A stretch of DNA of 53,732 bases from a virus. The stretch lies in the IMG/VR virus record IMGVR_UViG_3300017770_000016, positions 1-53,732 of that record; one strand, given 5' to 3'. Below the pieces are notes generated by a model that was not told where the DNA came from, ran no database searches, and saw only the letters and a program-made list of their open reading frames with translations. The position numbers and the translations under genes are program-made. Of this stretch, positions 48,024 through 53,732 are shown piece after piece; position 1 is the stretch's first letter, and each line of letters starts with the position of its first letter.

Positions 48024-49918
48024 TGCCTTTGCAGAAGTACATATTTAACCCTGGCATCAACAAAGAGGGCACAGACTACACCGCTGAAGGCGGATGGTTT
48101 GACGGTAATCTTGTTCGATTTCGCAAAGGTTTGCCTGAAAAGATAGGCGGTTGGGTTAAGTTTATTACTGCTTCTTTCAATGGCACAGGCAGAAAGCTGT
48201 TTGGGTGGACTTCTTTATCCGGCACCAAACTTTTAGGCTTGGGCACTCGCACTAAGCTCTACATACAATCAGGCGCAAATTACAACGACATCACCCCTAT
48301 ACGCTCTACTACATCTGCAGGCGATGTGACGTTTGGTGCAACTGATGGGTCAAGCTCAATCAACGTGACTGACACTGCTCATGGTGCAGCCAAAGGCGAC
48401 TTCGTAACTTTTTCTGGCGCTGCTTCACTTGGCGGGAATGTCGTTGCTGCCGTGTTAAATCAAGAGTATGAGATCGATTCGATTACCAGCACTAGCGTGT
48501 ATGTCATTACAGCCAAAGACACCTCTGGCGCAACGGTAACGGCTAACAGCAGCGACAGTGGCAATGGCGGTAGCTCAACAGTAGGCGCATATCAAATCAA
48601 TGTCGGCCTTGATGTATTTGTTGCTGGCACGGGTTGGGGCGCTGATGCATGGGGTGCAGGCACCTGGGGCTCATCAAGCGCGCTGAGTTCTTTGAATCAG
48701 CTACGCCTTTGGTCTTTAGATAGTTTTGGCGAAGACTTGATAGCAAATGTGCGGGCAGGTGGTATCTATTACTGGGATACCAGCGCAAAGACGCTTGGTA
48801 CAGATAGGGCTGTCAACATCTCAGCTTTGTCGGGGGCTAACTTCACCCCCACCGCCGCCTTGCAAGTACTGGTATCCGATGTAGATAGGCACGTTATTGC
48901 GCTTGGCGCAGACCCAATCAATGATTCTGCAACGGCAAGAACCGGGTCAATAGACCCTTTGTTGATTGCTTTCTCTGACCAAGAGAATCCTGCTGAGTGG
49001 TTCCCAACAGCCACAAACACAGCGGGCTCTCTTCGTTGTTCTGCAGGATCACAGATTGTTGGTGGCTTGCGAGCACGGCAAGAGACACTTGTATGGACTG
49101 ATGTTGCGCTCTATAGCTTGCAGTTTATCGGCGCGCCTCTCACCTTTGGTCTGAATCTAATCAACGAGGGCGTCAGTCTTATTGGCCCAAATGCTCCGAT
49201 TAACACGCCTGCTGGTGTGTTTTGGATGGATAAGAAAGGGTTTTATTCATACCAAGGCGCCGTGCAGTCTGTGCCGTGCAGCGTTAGGTCTTATGTGTTT
49301 GATGACTTCAACGAAGGCCAGGCGTTTCAGGTTTTTGCTTTCTTGAACAAACAGTTTGATGAGGTAGGTTGGTTCTACTGCTCTGGCACGAATACGGTAA
49401 TTGACCGATATGTTACCTACAACTATGTCGAGCAAACATGGGCCATAGGCAACCTGTCTAGGACAGCATGGCTTGATGAAGGTCTTGAAAGCTTTCCTCG
49501 TGCAGCAGGAAGCGATGGTACTAGCAACTATGTTTACTCGCACGAGACTGGCTTTGATGATGATGGGTCACCTATGGATAACGTCTTCATTGAAAGCGCG
49601 GACTTTGACTTGGGTGATGGCGAAGAGTTTCAGTTTATTCGCAGGTGCATACCAGACGTTAAGTTCACAGGTGATAGCGGCTCTAGCCAGACGATGAACT
49701 TTGTCATCAAAGCGCGCAACTTCCCCGGCGACTCATTAGCTACTGACCAAACTACGGCATTTACCGGCAGCACCACCAAGATTGATGCACGAGCTCGTGG
49801 CAGGCAGGCGGTTGTACGCTTTGAGTCTGATGATGACGGAACAACAGATGTGAGGCTTGGCCTTGGGTTCAGGATTGGCGGCACTCGACTAGATGTGCAG
49901 CCAAACGGTAGACGATGA
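48023..49918 (+). CDS. P22 gp10-like tail/DNA-stabilising protein
   Basis: 631 residues. The N-terminal FNPGINKEGTDYTAEGGW and VRFRKGLPEKIGGW are a well-known phage signature; later WSLDSFGEDLIANVRAGG, YYWDTSAKTLG and QIVGGLRARQETLVWTD fit the P22 gp10 (phage stabilisation) family, a beta-propeller-like tail plug factor. An insertion at about residues 95-185 contains Ser/Thr-rich strands. The GWGADAWGAGTWG segment is shared in style with the protein at 41375. Confidence 0.8.
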   Translation: MPLQKYIFNPGINKEGTDYTAEGGWFDGNLVRFRKGLPEKIGGWVKFITASFNGTGRKLFGWTSLSGTKLLGLGTRTKLYIQSGANYNDITPIRSTTSAGDVTFGATDGSSSINVTDTAHGAAKGDFVTFSGAASLGGNVVAAVLNQEYEIDSITSTSVYVITAKDTSGATVTANSSDSGNGGSSTVGAYQINVGLDVFVAGTGWGADAWGAGTWGSSSALSSLNQLRLWSLDSFGEDLIANVRAGGIYYWDTSAKTLGTDRAVNISALSGANFTPTAALQVLVSDVDRHVIALGADPINDSATARTGSIDPLLIAFSDQENPAEWFPTATNTAGSLRCSAGSQIVGGLRARQETLVWTDVALYSLQFIGAPLTFGLNLINEGVSLIGPNAPINTPAGVFWMDKKGFYSYQGAVQSVPCSVRSYVFDDFNEGQAFQVFAFLNKQFDEVGWFYCSGTNTVIDRYVTYNYVEQTWAIGNLSRTAWLDEGLESFPRAAGSDGTSNYVYSHETGFDDDGSPMDNVFIESADFDLGDGEEFQFIRRCIPDVKFTGDSGSSQTMNFVIKARNFPGDSLATDQTTAFTGSTTKIDARARGRQAVVRFESDDDGTTDVRLGLGFRIGGTRLDVQPNGRR

Positions 49919-50259
49919 GCAAAGTATTACGGGGCCGTTTGCCTTTTATTCAAGGCAACCAAATGGTCGATGGCGGCACGTTCAATCGAACTGTGCGCTT
50001 ATTAGAATTGAGTTTGGACTCTCTTGATCCAGACGCAACGCCTTTGTTTACCAGAACGCAGCGAGATGAGCTAAAGTTCAACAGAGGCGATATTATTTGG
50101 AACACATCAATCAATGTGTTGCAGGTGTACGATGGTGACAACTGGATAAGTTTATCTCAAGAGTTACCGTACACCACTGATCCGCTTGAGGCGACAGCAC
50201 TTGTGGGCTCGGTTCAAGTGATAACTAACGGCGATATAGTAGTGAGTGTAGGTTCATGA
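49915..50259 (+). CDS. Small tail-region protein
   Basis: 114 residues; ATGA overlap with the gp10-like gene. LPFIQGNQMVDGGTFNRTVRLLELSLDSL and FNRGDIIWNTSINVLQVYDG suggest a coil followed by a beta domain with the GDxxWNTS...LQVYDG pattern seen in phage fibre attachments. It may be a tail-fibre connector. Confidence 0.65.
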   Translation: MSKVLRGRLPFIQGNQMVDGGTFNRTVRLLELSLDSLDPDATPLFTRTQRDELKFNRGDIIWNTSINVLQVYDGDNWISLSQELPYTTDPLEATALVGSVQVITNGDIVVSVGS

Positions 50260-50543
50260 CAAAACTATGCCCAAGGGGTAAAGCAGCAGCCAAGCGCAAG
50301 TTTGATGTTTATCCATCAGCTTACGCAAATGCCTATGCCAGCAAGATCTGTGCGGGAAAGATCAAAGACCCGTCTGGTAAAAAGCGTAAAGACTTCAAAG
50401 GGCCAAAGCCTAAGAGTAGCGGCACATCTGCAGCTGCCAAGAGAGTCCGCACATCTCCTGCATCTGCAAGAGGTAGGCGAGTGGTGCGCAAAAATGCCGG
50501 TGGCTTTGTTGCCAAAAGAGCTAGGATGGCAGGCGTGACATGA
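50256..50543 (+). CDS. Basic protein of the CxxGKAAAKRKFxVYPSAYAN family
   Basis: 95 residues. LCPRGKAAAKRKFDVYPSAY, then YASKICAGKIKDPSGKKRKDF is a signature I recognise from many uncultured phages, function unknown. The C-terminal SPASARGRRVVRK is repeated in the next gene. Strongly basic, so DNA binding or packing inside the capsid is a fair guess. ATGA overlaps at both ends. Confidence 0.75.
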   Translation: MTKLCPRGKAAAKRKFDVYPSAYANAYASKICAGKIKDPSGKKRKDFKGPKPKSSGTSAAAKRVRTSPASARGRRVVRKNAGGFVAKRARMAGVT

Positions 50544-50914
50544 GCCTACAAGATTGGTTTGGCAAAGGCCCGAAGGGCGACTGGGTGGATATTGGAGCAC
50601 CGAAGAAAGACGGTAAGTTCCAAGCCTGCGGGCGTGCCAAGACCAAAGGATCAAAGCGTAAGTACCCAAAGTGCGTGCCTAGGTCAAAAGCGAAAGCCAT
50701 GACTGAGGGTGAGCGTCGTAGTGCAGTAAAGCGAAAGCGAGCCAAGCCTCAAGGCGTAGGCGGTAAGCCTACAAACGTAAAGACATTCACCTCGCCTGCC
50801 TCTGCAAGAGGACGCAGAGTGGTAAGAAAAGCCAATGGTGGCGAAGTGATGCGCAACCATAGAGGATGCGGTGCGATTATGTCTGACCGTCGCAAGAGGA
50901 CTAGGTACTCCTGA
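50540..50914 (+). CDS. DUF5872-like basic protein
   Basis: 124 residues. GDWVDIGAPKKDGKFQACGR and KRKYPKCVPRSKAKAM match DUF5872-like proteins of phages. It shares the tail SPASARGRRVVRK with the previous gene and carries a further Lys/Arg-rich tail. Function unknown; a capsid-DNA role is inferred from the charge. Confidence 0.75.
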   Translation: MSLQDWFGKGPKGDWVDIGAPKKDGKFQACGRAKTKGSKRKYPKCVPRSKAKAMTEGERRSAVKRKRAKPQGVGGKPTNVKTFTSPASARGRRVVRKANGGEVMRNHRGCGAIMSDRRKRTRYS

Positions 50915-51261
50915 TGTTTAGACGTTACGCTGAAGAGTTCAATGGTGGTGGGGCTGTCACGGGTGGCAGATCAAAGGCCGCTAAGCGTAAACGCGACACC
51001 ATGCCGAAGCGTAATAAGAAGAATTTTCGCCCTACAAAAGAAGGCGCGGGGATGACAGAAGCGGGTGTAAAAGCGTATCGTAAGGCCAATCCTGGTAGTA
51101 AACTCCAGACGGCGGTAACGGAGGACAAGCCCACAGGTAAACGTGCGAAGCGCAGGAAGTCTTTCTGCGCTCGATCTGCTGGGCAAATGAAGAAGTTTCC
51201 TAAAGCAGCGAAAGATCCTAACTCAAGGCTACGGCAAGCTAGACGTAGGTGGAAGTGTTAG
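50914..51261 (+). CDS. DUF6321-like basic protein
   Basis: 115 residues. GAGMTEAGVKAYRKANPGSK, LQTAVTEDKPTGKRAKRRKS, FCARSAGQMKKFPKAA and NSRLRQARRRWKC match the DUF6321 proteins I know from phages. It is very basic. Third of three linked basic genes; all overlap, so they are likely made together. Confidence 0.78.
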   Translation: MFRRYAEEFNGGGAVTGGRSKAAKRKRDTMPKRNKKNFRPTKEGAGMTEAGVKAYRKANPGSKLQTAVTEDKPTGKRAKRRKSFCARSAGQMKKFPKAAKDPNSRLRQARRRWKC

Positions 51262-51286
51262 TTAACTAGACATGGCGGATGCATAA

Positions 51287-52402
51287 ATGCCAACAACATC
51301 AGAAGGCAAAAGACTACAGGCATTAGAGACGGGAGCGACTCAAGCCACCACTAATGTCTACAGCCAACCAGCGTTTTTTCAAAGACCTGCTGGATTATCA
51401 TCTATTGTTCCTGGTCTTGCTCAAAGCACCACTTTTTTACCTCCTGGTGTAGTTAATCCATCTGCAGATTCTTTTGGCTATCAACGCATGCCTGGCGCCC
51501 AATATGGAAATTACGCTATGGCTGCGCCAAACGTTGGTGGGCCGCTTACAGCACCGCAAGTGCCTGCTGGATTTGTACCTGCAGGAACTCAGCCAGAAAC
51601 CATTCGAGTTTATCCTGACGGCACACCCGTTGGAGATGAAGAAGAAGAGGATGATTCTCCTATCTCAGCTTCAGATAAAGCATTAGAAAGAATAAATGAA
51701 ATGCGCATAGCTCAGGGCCAAGAACCTTTTGAATCTATGGCCGAATTCCAAGCTGATTTAAGAAGACAAATTGGAATTGGCATGCCAGGAGGGTTTAATC
51801 CTTTCGGTGGCCGCTTCGCTGAAGGCGGAATTGCATCGCTTGAGCCAATGTATATGAACCAAGGTGGGTTTAGTTCTTTTATGACCAATCTTGGCGGCAA
51901 GCTTACTGGTTTCAGTGAAGCTCTTGGGGGTGGTGGGTTCGGCGGCGGCGGTCAAGAAGAAACTGGAAGAGCGTCAGGAAGAACGTATGCAGATTCTGCC
52001 ATGGGTGGAGGACAGTCTGTAGAGAGTTTGTTGGAAACTATTAGAAAGCTTAAAGAAGAGTTAGCTAAAAAAGATAGAGAAAGAGTGACTGATCTTCTTT
52101 TATCTGGGCCAAAAACAGATCCCATGAGAAACGCCACGCCGCCTATTTATGGCGGATTTGCCGCTGGTGGTGATGTTGACTTCCCTCGCATGAACGGCCC
52201 TATCTCTGGCCCAGGAACAGAAACATCTGATGACATACCTGCAATGCTTAGCGATGGCGAGTTTGTTGTTAATGCAAAAGCGGTGAGAGGTATTGGTAGA
52301 TTGGAAGGCGCTGGTAAATCTAAAGAAGAGCAGCGTAGAGAAGGTGCTCGCATGATGTATGCATTACAGCGTGCTGGTGAAAAAGCTATGAGGAAAGCGT
52401 AA
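51287..52402 (+). CDS. Low-complexity protein with GTETSDDIPAMLSDGEFVV motif
   Basis: 371 residues. After Pro/Thr/Ala-rich sequence with RFAEGGIASLEPMYMNQGG, the C-terminus has PGTETSDDIPAMLSDGEFVV, NAKAVRGIGRLEGAG and ARMMYALQRAGEKAM. That motif is familiar from tail and tape-measure-like proteins of marine phages, where it may mark a conserved tail or DNA-ejection function. The stop overlaps the ATG at 52402. Confidence 0.7.
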   Translation: MPTTSEGKRLQALETGATQATTNVYSQPAFFQRPAGLSSIVPGLAQSTTFLPPGVVNPSADSFGYQRMPGAQYGNYAMAAPNVGGPLTAPQVPAGFVPAGTQPETIRVYPDGTPVGDEEEEDDSPISASDKALERINEMRIAQGQEPFESMAEFQADLRRQIGIGMPGGFNPFGGRFAEGGIASLEPMYMNQGGFSSFMTNLGGKLTGFSEALGGGGFGGGGQEETGRASGRTYADSAMGGGQSVESLLETIRKLKEELAKKDRERVTDLLLSGPKTDPMRNATPPIYGGFAAGGDVDFPRMNGPISGPGTETSDDIPAMLSDGEFVVNAKAVRGIGRLEGAGKSKEEQRREGARMMYALQRAGEKAMRKA

Positions 52403-53732
52403 TGTCATTTTTTGAAGGCGAAGATGAAATAGCTGCTACTGGGGTTCCTTTAGCTTTACCTCAAGCTGGAATTAGGTATTCAGATCCAGCAACGGAGATG
52501 GCTGCGCGCCAACTTCAAGATCTTTATTTTAATCCTGAATACGGGATGATTGGCCGACAAATACCGATACCTGTTCAACAGGTGGCTGGTCTTTCGCCAT
52601 TAGAAGTACAAGCTCGTAACCTCGCTGGTGGCCTCGGTGGTTTTGGTCAACAGTTAACAGAAGCTCAAAACTTATTCAGGCAGTCTGCTCGTGGTTTTGA
52701 CCCACGTTCTGCAGGCGCTTTTGCAGACCCTCGCGCTCGTCAACTGTATGAACAAAGTATCGGTGCTTATGACCCGCGCATGGGTTCGCAGTTTATGGAT
52801 CAAGGTGCCAGAGCCATGATGAGGGGCGCTGCGGAAGATATTCGTGGTGCTGAGCGAGGCATGAGCAGAGAGGCTGCTACTGCTCAAAGAGGATTGATGG
52901 ATGCGGCTAGGGGCGCAGGCAGAGAATCTCGTATTGGCCAGAGAGCCATGGAGCGCGCCGGTCAAGGCATCGGTGGTCAGGTAACTGGCGCCCAAGAAGG
53001 TGCCATGGACGCAGCACAACGAGCTAGAATGCAGACGCAAATGGCAGGACAAGACCTCCGTTCTGCCGGTGAGATGGGTAGAGCTACTGCACTTCAAGGT
53101 ATTGCTGGCCTTGCTGGCACGGGCGCTCAGTTCGATCCATCAGCCGTATCTAGATTCCAAGACCCGTTCACACAACAAGTTATTGATGCGCAACAAGCTG
53201 AGATTGCGCGACTGGGCGAACAGCAAAAAATTGCTGCGCGTGATCAAGCGGTGCGATCTGGTGCATTTGGCGGATCTCGTGGCGCCATAGCGCAAGCAGA
53301 GATTGGCCGTAATGTCCTGCAGCAACAAGCCAAGACTGGCGCTGAGTTGCGCTCACAAGGCTTCCAGCAGGCTCAACAGGCCGCACAGCAGGCGTTTGAG
53401 CAAGCACAAGCACGCAGACAACAAGCTTCACAAATAACTGGATCACTAGGCCAAGCAGGCGCTCAGACAGGCATCAGTGCTGCACAGCAAGCAGCGAACC
53501 TTGGATTGAGTGCAGAGCAGTTAGCTCAACGTGGCGCGCTTGAAGGTGGACAGCTTGGCCTTAGTGGTCTGACTTCTCAGGCAGACATTGCTCAACGTGC
53601 TGCACAGTTAGGCATATCCACGCAAGAGTTGGCAGGTAGGCTTGCACAGCAAGGTGGCGCTCTTGGATTGCAGGCACAGCAAGGGATTGGTGGTCTAGCT
53701 GGTCAACGTGCAGACATCGCCTCTGGCTTGGC
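52402..53732 (+). CDS. Tail protein with S74 domain, 5' part (continues at base 2)
   Basis: Start ATG overlaps the preceding TAA. The frame runs to the window end and continues in phase at 2-883, giving about 696 residues. After an N-terminal globular part (DPATEMAARQLQDLYFNPEYG), it is a long helical Ala/Gln/Gly-rich region with MDAARGAGRES and VRSGAFGGSRGAIAQAEIGR. It is likely an elongated tail or spike stalk carrying the S74 domain at its far end. Confidence 0.85.
   Translation, partial: MSFFEGEDEIAATGVPLALPQAGIRYSDPATEMAARQLQDLYFNPEYGMIGRQIPIPVQQVAGLSPLEVQARNLAGGLGGFGQQLTEAQNLFRQSARGFDPRSAGAFADPRARQLYEQSIGAYDPRMGSQFMDQGARAMMRGAAEDIRGAERGMSREAATAQRGLMDAARGAGRESRIGQRAMERAGQGIGGQVTGAQEGAMDAAQRARMQTQMAGQDLRSAGEMGRATALQGIAGLAGTGAQFDPSAVSRFQDPFTQQVIDAQQAEIARLGEQQKIAARDQAVRSGAFGGSRGAIAQAEIGRNVLQQQAKTGAELRSQGFQQAQQAAQQAFEQAQARRQQASQITGSLGQAGAQTGISAAQQAANLGLSAEQLAQRGALEGGQLGLSGLTSQADIAQRAAQLGISTQELAGRLAQQGGALGLQAQQGIGGLAGQRADIASGL
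53610..53732. repeat. Right copy of terminal direct repeat
   Basis: Exact copy of bases 1-123, marking the contig as circular or circularly permuted. Confidence 0.95.

Noticed and set aside
1-53732. CRISPR arrays, tRNA genes, insertion sequences, integrase or prophage attachment sites
   Set aside because: None seen: no regularly spaced repeats, no cloverleaf with a matching acceptor stem found by eye, and no integrase, transposase or lysogeny gene; a virulent lifestyle is likelier.
1-53732. Global stop-codon reassignment (TAA read as Gln)
   Set aside because: Many genes end normally at TAA exactly where the next begins; only two genes have an internal TAA, so local readthrough, mutation or error is more likely.

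Overview
The window is a complete, circular tailed-phage genome assembled from a metagenome. Bases 1-123 are repeated exactly at 53610-53732, so the unique circle is about 53,609 bp and one gene runs across the cut (52402 to the end, then 1-883). The gene set is that of a podovirus-like member of Caudoviricetes: both terminase subunits, a P22-type portal, an HK97-fold capsid protein, adaptor-like and P22 gp10-like proteins, holin and lysozyme, with no contractile sheath and no classical tape measure. Many small proteins (Lys/Gly-rich 'AKGG' tails, a zinc-ribbon tail gene, DUF6496/DUF5872/DUF6321-like basic proteins) resemble those I know from uncultured marine phages. The host is probably a marine proteobacterium, but the sequence does not name it.

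Layout. (1) 52402-6941, plus strand: a tail protein ending in a self-cleaving S74 chaperone domain, a DUF6496-like protein, a 1347-residue candidate ejection protein and a DUF1064 nuclease-like protein. (2) 13330 down to 6938, minus strand: early replication/recombination operon with a Sak4-like ATPase, DUF669 ssDNA-binding protein, small membrane protein, HTH protein, SF2 helicase and PD-(D/E)XK nuclease. It ends tail to tail with DUF1064, the two stop codons sharing one CTAG. (3) 13474-18641, plus strand: prim-pol/helicase, PAPS-reductase-like enzyme, XF1762/GNAT-like protein, a C5 cytosine methyltransferase overprinted by a second long frame, and small HTH and zinc-ribbon genes. (4) 18642-18999: a structured repeat region, then the small terminase. 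(5) 24092 down to 19653, minus strand: an island of small genes inserted between the terminase genes, with its own promoters, a terminator and dispersed GC-rich repeats. (6) 24458-52402, plus strand: the late region, with large terminase, portal, GroES-like co-chaperonin, scaffold, capsid, connectors, repeat-rich fibre with a second S74 domain, 2OG-Fe(II) oxygenase, lysis genes, gp10-like protein and three basic proteins.

The most unusual feature is 16978-18078. One frame carries C5 methyltransferase motifs I-X, broken by a single in-frame TAA. The other frame stays open for 342 codons and encodes a protein with four WPTP repeats that resembles a recognisable phage protein family. The C-to-T change that would create the TAA is silent in the second frame. 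A second in-frame TAA splits the scaffold gene. A 16-bp palindrome after the capsid gene matches the symmetric bacterial parS form at 15 of 16 positions. The terS-terL island is bounded or interspersed with GCTTGCGGCCTTG repeats.

All family assignments were made by eye, without database searches.
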